Shown one piece after another: positions 8,531-16,769 of a DNA stretch of 60,596 bases. This DNA comes from Chloroflexota bacterium (GTDB lineage: Bacteria; Chloroflexota; Anaerolineae; Anaerolineales; Villigracilaceae). The stretch lies in the NCBI GenBank assembly GCA_016866215.1, contig VGNE01000018.1:1-60596 (forward strand), given 5' to 3'. The position numbers and the translations under genes were made by a program. Positions within the stretch are counted from its first letter, which is position 1; every line of letters starts with the position of its first letter. The notes beneath the pieces were generated by a model, which searched no databases, was not told where the DNA came from, and saw nothing but the letters and a program-made list of their open reading frames with translations.

Positions 8531-9807
8531 GCGCGGAATGCCTCCGTCGCCGTGGCAATGGTCGCATCAATCACATCGTCCGTGTGCATCGTCGAAATGA
8601 ATCCCGCCTCGAATTGCGAAGGCGCGAGATAGACTCCGTTCCCCAACATCTTTTGAAAAAATTTTCTGAAGCGGATTTTATCCGCGCCTTTGACCGTATT
8701 CCAATCAACGGGTTTTGTTTCGCTAAAGAAGATTGTGAACATCGTGCCGACCCGCGTTTGTTGAATTGGGATTCCTGCTTTATTTGCGGCGGATAAAATT
8801 CCCGCTTCGAGCCGCCCCGCGGCTTGCTCCAGTTTCTCCCAACATTTATCTTCCCTTAGCAGATTCAACGCCGCGATCCCCGCGCTCATCGCCAGTGGAT
8901 TGCCCGACAGTGTCCCAGCCTGATACATCGGACCGAGAGGCGCAACCAATTGCATGATCTCGCGCTTCCCGCCATATGCGCCGACAGGCAGCCCGCCGCC
9001 GATGACTTTGCCAAGCGTGGTCAAATCAGGCTTGATGTTGTACAACGCCTGTGCGCCGTTGAGATGGACGCGGAATCCCGTCATCACTTCATCGAAGATC
9101 AACACACTTCCTTCGCGCGACGTAATGGCGCGCAAGCCTTCCAAGAATCCAGGCTGTGGCAGGATAACGCCCATGTTGCCTGCAACGGGTTCAACAATGA
9201 TCGCCGCGATCTGGTCGGGATATTTTTTATACAACGCTTCGACAGAATCAAGGCTATTGAAATCTGCCACCAACGTATCCTTGACCGTGTTCGCTGGCAC
9301 ACCAGGAGAATCGGGCAGTCCCAATGTTGCCACACCAGAACCCGCCTGCACAAGTAACATATCTGCATGACCGTGATAGCAGCCATCGAACTTAATAATC
9401 TTATCCCGCTTGGTGTACGCGCGCGCAAGCCTCAACGCGGACATGGTTGCTTCTGTGCCTGAGTTGACAAAGCGAATCATCTCAATATTGGGCATAAAGT
9501 CCATCACACTTTTTGCGAGGTCAATTTCCAGCGGACTTGGAGCACCATAGGATGTCCCTTTGACTGCTGCATTTCGAATCGCTTCCACAACTTTCGGGTG
9601 AGCATGTCCCGTGATCAATGGTCCCCATGACAAAACGTAATCAATGTAGCGATTGCCGTCCACGTCGAAGAGATAGGGTCCTTCACCGCGTTCGATGAAG
9701 AGCGGCTGTCCGCCCACCGCGCGGAAAGCGCGCACGGGCGAATTCACACCGCCTGGGAATAATTTTTGTGCTTCCTGGAAGAGGTTGATTGATTTTTGAA
9801 TGTTCAT
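8524..9807 (-). CDS. hemL: Glutamate-1-semialdehyde 2,1-aminomutase
   Basis: PLP enzyme converting glutamate-1-semialdehyde to 5-aminolevulinate in the C5 route. Full length at 427 residues. [12 protein letters not shown] at the N terminus and the PLP-lysine motif [18 protein letters not shown] are both visible. A GGAG precedes the ATG. Together with hemA at 19.6-20.9 kb it gives the complete two-enzyme route to ALA. It lies at the downstream end of the heme block, separated from hemY by a plus-strand HEPN/nucleotidyltransferase pair. Confidence 0.96.
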   Translation of the reverse strand: MNIQKSINLFQEAQKLFPGGVNSPVRAFRAVGGQPLFIERGEGPYLFDVDGNRYIDYVLSWGPLITGHAHPKVVEAIRNAAVKGTSYGAPSPLEIDLAKSVMDFMPNIEMIRFVNSGTEATMSALRLARAYTKRDKIIKFDGCYHGHADMLLVQAGSGVATLGLPDSPGVPANTVKDTLVADFNSLDSVEALYKKYPDQIAAIIVEPVAGNMGVILPQPGFLEGLRAITSREGSVLIFDEVMTGFRVHLNGAQALYNIKPDLTTLGKVIGGGLPVGAYGGKREIMQLVAPLGPMYQAGTLSGNPLAMSAGIAALNLLREDKCWEKLEQAAGRLEAGILSAANKAGIPIQQTRVGTMFTIFFSETKPVDWNTVKGADKIRFRKFFQKMLGNGVYLAPSQFEAGFISTMHTDDVIDATIATATEAFRAW

Positions 9808-9842
9808 AGAATCTCCAATTGGTTTTAAGTTATACTTTCATC

Positions 9843-10241
9843 ATGGCTGACCTGAAAGACAATTACCAACTTTATATGGAAAACGCCGACGACATGCTGG
9901 AAGTCGCGCAAGTAAATTTTGAAAATGGCTTTTATCGCTCGGCTTGCAATCGCGCATATTACGGAATTTTTTACGCCGCAAGCGCCTTGGTGTATTCAAA
10001 AGGAAAGTCTTACGGAAAACATAGCGCGGTGATCGCCGCCTTTCGCCAATATTTCATCAGAACAGGCGAGTTCGACAAAAAGTGGAGTGATGATTATCGA
10101 GTTATCATGGAAAATCGTCACATTGCTGATTATGAGTTGCAAGACGAATTAACCAAAGACGACGCTCTGATGGCTATCGAGAAGTCCAAAGAGTTTGTCA
10201 AGGAAGTAAAACTATGGCTGCAAAAACACGACCTGTTTTAG
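9843..10241 (+). CDS. HEPN-domain protein (UPF0332-like), partner of a minimal nucleotidyltransferase
   Basis: A 132-residue helical protein with the HEPN pattern: RSACNRAYYGIFYAASALV in the first half, GKSYGKHSAVIAAF in the middle and ENRHIADYE with the Arg-His pair toward the end. Such proteins pair with MNT nucleotidyltransferases, often as toxin-antitoxin modules in which HEPN is an RNase and MNT an AMPylating antidote. The ATG at 9843 is preferred to an upstream TTG. The partner gene overlaps it by 28 bases. The pair is divergent from hemL and convergent with hemY. Confidence 0.8.
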   Translation: MADLKDNYQLYMENADDMLEVAQVNFENGFYRSACNRAYYGIFYAASALVYSKGKSYGKHSAVIAAFRQYFIRTGEFDKKWSDDYRVIMENRHIADYELQDELTKDDALMAIEKSKEFVKEVKLWLQKHDLF

Positions 10242-10609
10242 GTTTGTTGCCAAAAGAAAGAAAAGCGGTTCAAGAATTTATTACGCGAGTTCGCGCCGCT
10301 TATGGCGACAAGATTCAATATGCCGCTTTGTTCGGCTCCAAAACAAGAAAAGATTGGACGAAATATTCCGACGTTGATATTCTATTGGTTATCCAAAACT
10401 ATGACAGAAAATTGCGTTACTCAATCATCTACACCGCCGCCGATGTCGAGTTGAAGTATGACGTGCTGCTCGATGTTCGCATCATCCCTGCGGAGCGCTG
10501 GCAATATTACGCCGACATCAAGGCAGGGTTGTATCAAAATATCACCAGGGACGCAGTTCCGATACGCTTTCGTAAAATAAAAATGAACACTTTAGTTGGC
10601 GCGAGATAA
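10214..10609 (+). CDS. Minimal nucleotidyltransferase (MNT) of HEPN/MNT pair
   Basis: A 131-residue protein with the pol-beta-type signature GSKTRKDWTKYSDVDILLV (GS followed by SDxD) and a further Asp in the YDVLLDVRII strand. Such MNT proteins neutralise HEPN partners by nucleotidylation. The gene overlaps the HEPN gene by 28 bases and its 3' end overlaps hemY by 18 bases, tail to tail. Whether this pair is an addiction module or a housekeeping regulator is not decided by the sequence. Confidence 0.8.
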   Translation: MAAKTRPVLGLLPKERKAVQEFITRVRAAYGDKIQYAALFGSKTRKDWTKYSDVDILLVIQNYDRKLRYSIIYTAADVELKYDVLLDVRIIPAERWQYYADIKAGLYQNITRDAVPIRFRKIKMNTLVGAR

Positions 10610-11995
10610 CTCTCGCGCTATTTTTTTGACGGCAATCTCACCTGAATGAATACAATCAGGGATGCCGATGCCGCGATAGCCGTTGCCTGCCAGCGCGAGA
10701 CCAGGGTGATCCTCCAGCGCGGCGTCAATGCGTTTGAGGATTTCAGGATGACCGAGATTGTATTGCGGCATGGCTTTGTCCCACATAAAGACGCGCGAGA
10801 GAATCGGTTCGGCGGTAATTCCTAAAGTTAGATTCAATTCTTCCTTTGCCAATGCAAGCAGATCATTTTCGTTCCACGGGATATCCTGCCCTGCCCTGCC
10901 AACGAAGACGCGAATGAGTGCGTAACCATCTGGCGCGCGGTGCGGGAATTTGGTGGATGTCCATGTGCAGGCGAGGGCTTTGCGTCCTTCGCGGCGCGGG
11001 ATGACGTAACCATAACCGTCCAACTCGCGGGTCAGGTCGCTCTGTCGGTAGGCGAGGGAGACGGTGGCGGTTGAGGCGTAGGGAATACTCTTTAGATCAG
11101 AGGCAAGCGTCGGGGCGAATGATTCGAGCAGAGTCGCGCTGACAAATGCAGGAGTGGCGAGAATGATTGAGTCCGATTGTAGAGTGTCGCCAGTGTCAAG
11201 TGTCACGTGCCACGTGTCGGCGTGATGCATAATGCGTAATGCGCGAGCATTAAGACGGAGATCCGCTCTGTTTGACTTTAGACTTTCGACAAGTTTTTCG
11301 ACGATCTCCGCGAGACCAGTGGTGGGCGTGAGAAAAGCGGAGCGTGAGCCTGGGTTGCTCGGGGATTTTTTTCGCATTTCAAGTGCGCCGCGTGCGAGAC
11401 TGCCGTAATTGATTTCGAGATCGCGCAGGTATGGAAAAGTGGATGCAAGCGAAAGTTGATCGCCGTCACCCGCATAGATGCCAGACATGAGCGGCTCGAT
11501 GAGATTCTCATACGCTTCACGCCCAAGCCGACGGCTGACAAATGCGCCGATAGATTCGTCGCCGTTGAGGGAGTGTGGCGGAATGATGAAATCGAGTCCC
11601 ATGCGCGCTTTGCCAAACCATGAAACGAGATGTGATTTGAGGATCGCCTGCACGTTGGTGGGGATCATCATGGCGAGTCCATCGGGGAGAGGGAGAAGGC
11701 GATTGCGATTCAATACGTAAGTGTTTTTCTTTGTTGGATTTGTGCCTTGCAATCGTTCGCCAAGACCGAGTTCTTTGCAGAGCGCAACACCCCAGGGTTT
11801 TGTGGCAAGGAAAGTATCGGGTCCGCCTTCGATGATGAAGTTCCCATCGTCAAAGGCTACACGGTCTGTGGTGATCTTGCCGCCCCAGCGGGAGTCGGAT
11901 TCGAGGAGGGTTACTTGTGCGTGCTGCGTGTTGCGTGATGCGTAATAGGCTGCCGATAATCCAGCAATGCCGCCGCCGATGATGGTTAATTTCAT
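10592..11995 (-). CDS. hemY: Protoporphyrinogen/coproporphyrinogen III oxidase
   Basis: FAD-dependent oxidase of the late heme pathway. The ATG at 11995 gives 467 residues, a normal length, beginning MKLTIIGGGIAGLSAAYYAS, the FAD-binding motif; RWGGKI and a C-terminal LAGNGYRGIGIPDCIHSG also fit the family. The frame is open upstream but only as extension into the preceding gene. Two ACGC-type repeats are read in frame: near residues 16-25 and near residue 250. Starts within the stop of the DUF4491-like gene (ATGA overlap). Sequence alone does not separate the protoporphyrin from the coproporphyrin-specific (CgoX) activity. Confidence 0.9.
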   Translation of the reverse strand: MKLTIIGGGIAGLSAAYYASRNTQHAQVTLLESDSRWGGKITTDRVAFDDGNFIIEGGPDTFLATKPWGVALCKELGLGERLQGTNPTKKNTYVLNRNRLLPLPDGLAMMIPTNVQAILKSHLVSWFGKARMGLDFIIPPHSLNGDESIGAFVSRRLGREAYENLIEPLMSGIYAGDGDQLSLASTFPYLRDLEINYGSLARGALEMRKKSPSNPGSRSAFLTPTTGLAEIVEKLVESLKSNRADLRLNARALRIMHHADTWHVTLDTGDTLQSDSIILATPAFVSATLLESFAPTLASDLKSIPYASTATVSLAYRQSDLTRELDGYGYVIPRREGRKALACTWTSTKFPHRAPDGYALIRVFVGRAGQDIPWNENDLLALAKEELNLTLGITAEPILSRVFMWDKAMPQYNLGHPEILKRIDAALEDHPGLALAGNGYRGIGIPDCIHSGEIAVKKIARELSRAN

Positions 11996-12324
11996 AGATA
12001 AGGCGCTTTCATTTTTTTGATGATTGATACAAAAGGCGGCTTGATCTTGTTGGCATTGAAAGGAAACCAACCCAGTTCCGCGCGGACGGCTTGTTCTTTG
12101 AGTTCGGTACTTCCCCAAACGAAGGTGGCGCCGATGACGGCAATGATGACGCACAGCCAGTCATTTTGAATGAAGAGGGATGCGACAATGATGAGGATGC
12201 CAATTCCCATCATGTAGGGCCACCAGAGATAGCCAAAATATCTTTCGCCGCGAATGACGAGGGGGAAGCCAAGCCCGATGATGAGCAGGGTGAGGATGCC
12301 GATGAGAATGCCGAATGAATTCAT
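11992..12324 (-). CDS. DUF4491-like membrane protein
   Basis: A 110-residue protein with two or three spans, starting MNSFGILIGILTLLIIGLGF and containing ELKEQAVRAELGWFP, which matches my memory of the DUF4491 family (small membrane proteins ending in a WFP-containing tail). Function unknown. It overlaps hemY by four bases, so the two are coupled. A second, more distant member is immediately upstream. Confidence 0.7.
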   Translation of the reverse strand: MNSFGILIGILTLLIIGLGFPLVIRGERYFGYLWWPYMMGIGILIIVASLFIQNDWLCVIIAVIGATFVWGSTELKEQAVRAELGWFPFNANKIKPPFVSIIKKMKAPYL

Positions 12325-12355
12325 AGTTATCAGTTACCAGTTATCAGTTATCAGT
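12325..12355. repeat. TATCAGT-type short repeat array
   Basis: Tandem-like run AGTTATCAGTTACCAGTTAT followed by CAGTTATCAGT directly before the start of the DUF4491-like gene. The same unit appears at 12592-12635, 18566-18597 and 18728-18759. Confidence 0.75.
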
Positions 12356-12401
12356 GGTACGTGTAGCATGTAGCGTGTTCCGTGTCTACCTATTTACCCG
12401 T

Positions 12402-12776
12402 CTACATTTCTCGAGGCTCGCGTTTCAAGAGATCAAGCGTTGTCGCGTGAGAATTGGATTCAGTGAGGATGCGCGCGTGGCGCGGATTATTTGGGTTGGC
12501 GGGCGCATGTCCTTTGCGGATGCGTTTCTGCTGACGCGTGAATTCATATGCGTCGAAGAGCAGGGTGATACCGAGGATGCCGAGAGCAGTTTTCAGTGAC
12601 CAGTTATCAGTAATCAGTGAACAGTATTCAGTGAAGAGACCGAGAATGGCGAAGATGATGGTTGGAAACCAGATGGTCTGCGAGATGAATTCGATTTTGC
12701 GGACTGCAACGTGTCCGATCCAAATGCTGAGGAAGGCAGTAAGCGCGGCGATTAGCCCCAGATAATTCAGTTCCAT
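12402..12776 (-). CDS. Second DUF4491-like membrane protein
   Basis: A 124-residue protein with a hydrophobic N-terminal two thirds (LNYLGLIAALTAFLSIWIGH at the start, about three spans) and a polar tail with KGHAPANPNNPRHARIL. It resembles the neighbouring DUF4491-like protein in layout. Around residues 48-61 it contains a TATCAGT-type repeat read in frame (CSLITDNWSLKT), which lies in the loop between spans. Located 18 bases downstream of hemE. Function unknown; conserved position between hemE and hemY suggests a porphyrin-linked membrane role, as inference only. Confidence 0.6.
   Translation of the reverse strand: MELNYLGLIAALTAFLSIWIGHVAVRKIEFISQTIWFPTIIFAILGLFTEYCSLITDNWSLKTALGILGITLLFDAYEFTRQQKRIRKGHAPANPNNPRHARILTESNSHATTLDLLKREPREM
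12592..12635. repeat. TATCAGT-type repeat inside the second DUF4491-like gene
   Basis: CAGTGACCAGTTATCAGTAA followed by TCAGTGAACAGTATTCAGTG. Same family as 12325-12355; open in the gene's frame. Confidence 0.75.
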
Positions 12777-12794
12777 GTTTACCTGTGTACCTGT

Positions 12795-13886
12795 CTACTT
12801 GTTTCCCTGATACTCATGCACCATATCCACCACAGCCTTCACATTATCAACAGGCGTGTTTTGTAAAATACCATGACCGAGATTGAAGATATGTCCAGGT
12901 TTTCCATTGGCGCGATTCAAAATATCGTGGACGCGCTTCTTGATCTCAGGCACAGGCGCGAAGAGTACGATGGGATCAAGATTCCCTTGAACGGCGACAT
13001 CGTCTCCGAGTAGCTTCCAGCCGTCGTCGAGCGGGATACGCCAGTCAAGTCCGAGCACATCGCCGCCCGCGCGTTTCATCAAAGGTAGTAAGGTTGTTGT
13101 GTTCGTCCCAAAATGAATGACGGGCACGCCTTCGGCTTTCGCGGCTTGCAAAACTTTTTGCGAATAGGGCAAAACGAAAGTCTCGTAATCCTGCGGACTG
13201 AGCGCGCCGACCCACGAGTCAAAGACTTGCACGGCTTGCGCACCCGCGCGGATTTGCGCCACGAGATAATCAGTGAGTACGTTGGATAGTTTTTCCATCA
13301 GTGCGTGCCAGACTTCAGGCGCAGAGTACATCATTGTTTTTGTTTTCAAAAACTCGCGCGATGATCCGCCTTCGATAATATATGAAGCGACAGTGAATGG
13401 AGCGCCACAAAAGCCGATTAATGGGATGTTGTGGGGAAGTTCGTTGCGTAGAATGCGGATCGCGTCCATTACGTAACCGAGATCTGATTCAGCGTCAAAG
13501 GGTTTCATCGCGCGGACATCTTCCAACGTCCGAACTGACGACGCGATTACAGGTCCCTCACCTTTAGCAAACTCCAAGCCAAGTCCGAGTGGAATCACAG
13601 GCAGGAGAATATCCGCAAAAAGGATGGCGGCGTCCACACCCAAAGCGCGGACAGGCTGCATCGTGACCTCCGCCGCAATTTCGGGGTGCTGACAGATTTC
13701 GATCAGCGAATATTTCTCGCGGATGGCGCGGTACTCTGGCATGTAACGTCCAGCCTGGCGCATGAACCAGACAGGGGTGATATCGGTTGGGAGGCGGTGG
13801 CAGGCGCGGAGAAAGGGAGATGCGTAATCCGTGTTGCGTGTTGCAGGTTGGGTGAGGAGTTGAGGAATGGTCATTGAGTTATCCAT
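12795..13886 (-). CDS. hemE: Uroporphyrinogen decarboxylase
   Basis: Decarboxylates the four acetate side chains of uroporphyrinogen III to give coproporphyrinogen III. Full length (about 360 residues) with the signature WFMRQAGRYMPEYR and the later VQGNLDP and FNLGHGI motifs. The N terminus is a little long and contains a CGTAATCCGTG-type repeat (residues about 13-22, ATRNTDYAS). The start at 13886 lacks a clear Shine-Dalgarno; an ATG at 13874 preceded by GGATAA is an alternative. The gene is separated from the upstream radical SAM gene by a plus-strand toxin-antitoxin pair. Confidence 0.94.
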   Translation of the reverse strand: MDNSMTIPQLLTQPATRNTDYASPFLRACHRLPTDITPVWFMRQAGRYMPEYRAIREKYSLIEICQHPEIAAEVTMQPVRALGVDAAILFADILLPVIPLGLGLEFAKGEGPVIASSVRTLEDVRAMKPFDAESDLGYVMDAIRILRNELPHNIPLIGFCGAPFTVASYIIEGGSSREFLKTKTMMYSAPEVWHALMEKLSNVLTDYLVAQIRAGAQAVQVFDSWVGALSPQDYETFVLPYSQKVLQAAKAEGVPVIHFGTNTTTLLPLMKRAGGDVLGLDWRIPLDDGWKLLGDDVAVQGNLDPIVLFAPVPEIKKRVHDILNRANGKPGHIFNLGHGILQNTPVDNVKAVVDMVHEYQGNK

Positions 13887-13912
13887 GCTATAATTTATTT
13901 GAGAGGTATTCC

Positions 13913-14134
13913 ATGACTATCAAAGTTTCTGACTTGTCTTTGGATGAATTCCGCAGTCTGCTTAAGGATGTGGTGACGCAGACATTACGCGAGATGTTGA
14001 GCGACCCCGCCGACGAGGGGCTGGAACTGAACGATGAAACTGCCCGCAAACTGAGCGAGTCTCTGGCGTTGTATCAGGCGGGCGGAGAGACTATCTCTGC
14101 CGATGATGTCGCTGCCCGTTTGGGATTGAAGTAA
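13913..14134 (+). CDS. Antitoxin-like protein of a RelE-type module
   Basis: A 73-residue acidic protein beginning MTIKVSDLSLDEFRSLLKDV. It is followed by a RelE-like toxin with a one-base TAATG overlap, the usual antitoxin-then-toxin order. AGAGG lies just upstream, and TATAAT at 13889-13894 is a good -10 without a clear -35. The fold is not recognisable from sequence, so the antitoxin call rests on position, size and charge. Confidence 0.7.
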   Translation: MTIKVSDLSLDEFRSLLKDVVTQTLREMLSDPADEGLELNDETARKLSESLALYQAGGETISADDVAARLGLK

Positions 14135-14397
14135 TGTGGCAGGCGCGTTTTACGCCAGATGCGCTTAAGTCGCTCGAACGCTTGAACAAGCCTGCGGCGC
14201 AGCAAGTTTTTAGTAAAATTCAATGGATGACCGAGAATTTTGATTCGCTTACTCCTGAACCGTTGACTGGGAAATGGCAAGGCACATATAAACTGCGGGT
14301 GGGCGATTATCGTGTCTTGTACACGATTGAAAGAACAGACTTGAAAATTGTGATTCATGTAATTGGTCATCGGCGCGAGATTTATAAATTAAGATAA
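14134..14397 (+). CDS. RelE/ParE-family toxin
   Basis: An 87-residue basic protein with the RelE-fold pattern: WQARFTPDALKSLERLNKP at the start, PEPLTGKWQGTYKLRVGDYR in the middle and HVIGHRREIYKL at the end. RelE toxins cleave mRNA on the ribosome. The LRVGDYRVLY strand and the C-terminal HRREIY match active members. Coupled to the antitoxin gene by one-base overlap. The pair lies head to head with hemE and tail to tail with the radical SAM gene. Confidence 0.9.
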   Translation: MWQARFTPDALKSLERLNKPAAQQVFSKIQWMTENFDSLTPEPLTGKWQGTYKLRVGDYRVLYTIERTDLKIVIHVIGHRREIYKLR

Positions 14398-14478
14398 GTG
14401 TCCATACTGTATTTATTAATTGTTTATGGATATTTCCATTCCAAATAGGAGCGCACGCATTTTTGCGATGCGCTCTTA

Positions 14479-15618
14479 TTATTTTGCCACCAACACACAC
14501 GCAGGATCGCTTTCCAAATAATCGCCAGTGATTCCGTACGCACGTCCGCGTTGACCGCCGCATACATCGCGGTATTCGCATGTGCCGCACACACCTTTAT
14601 ATTTATCGGGGTTGCGCAGGTCTTTGAAGATTTGTGAGTTGCGATAAACATCCACAACATCATGTTCGCGCACCATGCCAGCGGTGACGGGAAGGAATCC
14701 GCTGGGCTGAATTTCGCCGATATGCGAGATGAATAAAAAGCCATTGCCATCGTTCACACCTTTAGTTGGGCGATGAAGTCCGTCCGCGTATTGAAAGCCC
14801 GCGCTTTGGAATGTGACAGGCTTATCAGTATTTTCGGCACGTTTGCGTTCAATCGCAACGCGGCGATACATCGGCGCGGCAGTGGCTTTGATATCGAAGG
14901 GCGCGGTCTGGGCAAGATCATAGAGCCAGTTGAATACTTTCTCGTGTTGTTCGGCGGAAACCATCTGCTCTGCCATCGCTCGCCCAGTTGGCACAAGAAA
15001 AAACACCGACCATTGCACCGCACCGACTTCCTGAATGAACGGAACCATCTCATGCAAAATATCAATGTTGTGTTTGGCGACAGTCGTGTTGACCTGCACA
15101 CTTAAGCCAGCGTCATGCGCGCGATGGAGCGTATCCATTGTCCGCTGCCATGAGCCTTTGACCTTACGAAAGTCATCGTGGATTTCGGAACGCGGCGCGT
15201 CGAGTGAAAGCGCTACGCGGCGAATGCCAGCATCACGCGCTTTTTCAAGTCGTTCTTTTGTGGGTAATGCGGTTGCAGTTGGCGTTAATGAACAACGCAA
15301 GCCACGCTCAGCGGCATGTTTAATTAATTCAAACAAGTCTGGGCGCATCATCGGGTCGCCGCCTGTGAAGATCAAAATGGGATTATTCTCAAACGCCGCG
15401 AGTCGTTCGATCAATGCCTTGGCTTCATCTGTGGAAAGTTCGCGCGGGTCACGTTGATGTAACGCATCGGCGCGGCAATGCACACAGGCATAGGCGCAGG
15501 CGCGAGTCACTTCCCAGGCAATCGTAAAAGGCGCCATGTCAAAGTCCGCATGAACCATGCGTTCGTTATTTGCGCTTCGTTCAGCGGCGGCGCGGGGGGA
15601 AAGAGTAGTTAATGCCAT
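14479..15618 (-). CDS. Radical SAM/SPASM protein of the heme cluster
   Basis: A 379-residue radical SAM enzyme: the CAYACVHC motif (CX3CX2C) near residue 41 binds the SAM cluster, followed by FTGGDPMMRPDLF; the C-terminal SPASM-like region has CGTCEYRDVC and a late CV for an auxiliary cluster. It resembles heme-maturation radical SAM proteins of the AhbD/NirJ kind and, I believe, the TIGR04053 subfamily. Lying between hemB and hemE it may carry out a late porphyrin step, but this is inferred from position. AGGAG fixes the start. Confidence 0.8.
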   Translation of the reverse strand: MALTTLSPRAAAERSANNERMVHADFDMAPFTIAWEVTRACAYACVHCRADALHQRDPRELSTDEAKALIERLAAFENNPILIFTGGDPMMRPDLFELIKHAAERGLRCSLTPTATALPTKERLEKARDAGIRRVALSLDAPRSEIHDDFRKVKGSWQRTMDTLHRAHDAGLSVQVNTTVAKHNIDILHEMVPFIQEVGAVQWSVFFLVPTGRAMAEQMVSAEQHEKVFNWLYDLAQTAPFDIKATAAPMYRRVAIERKRAENTDKPVTFQSAGFQYADGLHRPTKGVNDGNGFLFISHIGEIQPSGFLPVTAGMVREHDVVDVYRNSQIFKDLRNPDKYKGVCGTCEYRDVCGGQRGRAYGITGDYLESDPACVLVAK

Positions 15619-15639
15619 GAGTCTCCTGTTGTTTCGTAA

Positions 15640-15692
15640 TGCGTGATAAGTAATTCGTAATTACGCATTACGTATTACGTATTACGCATTTG
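15640..15692. repeat. ACGCATTACGTATT-type repeat run
   Basis: Repeated TACGCATTACG/TATTACG units fill the 63-base gap between hemB and the radical SAM gene and reach the last codons of hemB, whose C-terminal alanine-rich tail is partly made from them. Related short units occur in hemY (11920-11950) and hemE. Confidence 0.65.
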
Positions 15693-16731
15693 CCAGCCAT
15701 CTCGCCGCATCCACGGCATGATACGTAATAATCAAATCTGCGCCCGCACGCTTGATGGCGGTCAATGTTTCCAAAGTAACTTTTTCTTCATCCACCCAGC
15801 CATTTTGTGCGGCGGCTTTGATCATCGAATACTCACCGCTGACGTTATATGCCGCCATTGGCATTTCGGGAAACGCATCCTTCACCACGCGGATCACATC
15901 CAAATACGCCAGTGCGGGTTTCACCATCAGCATATCCGCGCCTTCGTCCACATCAATCGCGGCTTCACGCAATGCTTCACGCACATTGGCGGGATCCATC
16001 TGATGTGATTTTCTATCGCCAAACTTAGGCGCACCTTCCGCCGCATCGCGAAACGGTCCATAAAATGATGACGCGTATTTCACCGCGTAAGACAAGATTG
16101 GAAGATTTTCATAACCAGAAAAATCCAACGCCTCACGAATCGCCGCAACCATGCCATCCATCATGCCGCTTGGCGCAACAATGTCCGCGCCGCATTCAGC
16201 GTGCGAGATCGCAACCTTCGCAAGCACATTCAGTGTTTCATCATTGAGAACATATCCCTCAGGCAAGCCCGTGTGGAAATGCTCGCCCGTATTCAAAATT
16301 CCGCAATGACCATGATCGGTATACTCGCACAGGCAAACATCCGTCACGACAACCATTTCGGGGATTTCTTTTTTGATCGCGCGAATTGCCTGTTGGACAA
16401 TTCCATCTTCCGAAAAGTTTTCAAGCCCGATCGGATCCTTCTCTTTGGGAATTCCAAACAGGATGACAGCGTTCACGCCCGACCTCGCGGCGGCTTCCGC
16501 TTCACGGACACTTTCCGCCACTGACAGTTGATGCACGCCCGGCATTGAACGGATTTCGCTTCGGCCTTCACCATGCCTCACAAACAGCGGATAAATAAAA
16601 TCGCGTGCATTGAGTTCCGTCTCACGCACCATCGCTCGGATGGCTGGCGTGGCACGGAGTCTGCGAGGACGAGTAACCATTGAACGATGATCGGTAATCC
16701 GTTTTGTTTTTTCAAGTTCGGCTAGAGACAC
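15682..16731 (-). CDS. hemB: Delta-aminolevulinic acid dehydratase (porphobilinogen synthase)
   Basis: Condenses two ALA molecules to porphobilinogen. The zinc-type cysteine motif [14 protein letters not shown] and the two Schiff-base lysines in [13 protein letters not shown] and MVKPALAY are all visible. The GTG at 16731 (349 residues) is chosen because AAGGAG lies six bases before it; longer and shorter (ATG at 16680) starts are possible. Lies 38 bases after the MDR oxidoreductase gene. Confidence 0.95.
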   Translation of the reverse strand: MSLAELEKTKRITDHRSMVTRPRRLRATPAIRAMVRETELNARDFIYPLFVRHGEGRSEIRSMPGVHQLSVAESVREAEAAARSGVNAVILFGIPKEKDPIGLENFSEDGIVQQAIRAIKKEIPEMVVVTDVCLCEYTDHGHCGILNTGEHFHTGLPEGYVLNDETLNVLAKVAISHAECGADIVAPSGMMDGMVAAIREALDFSGYENLPILSYAVKYASSFYGPFRDAAEGAPKFGDRKSHQMDPANVREALREAAIDVDEGADMLMVKPALAYLDVIRVVKDAFPEMPMAAYNVSGEYSMIKAAAQNGWVDEEKVTLETLTAIKRAGADLIITYHAVDAARWLANA

Positions 16732-16769
16732 GGTTTCTCCTTTTTTCTTTCTCACAGCAAATCGAATAA

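Noticed and set aside
12325-12635. TATCAGT repeat runs considered as a CRISPR array
   Set aside because: The units are about 7-10 bases, without equal spacers and lying inside or at the ends of genes. No cas genes are near.
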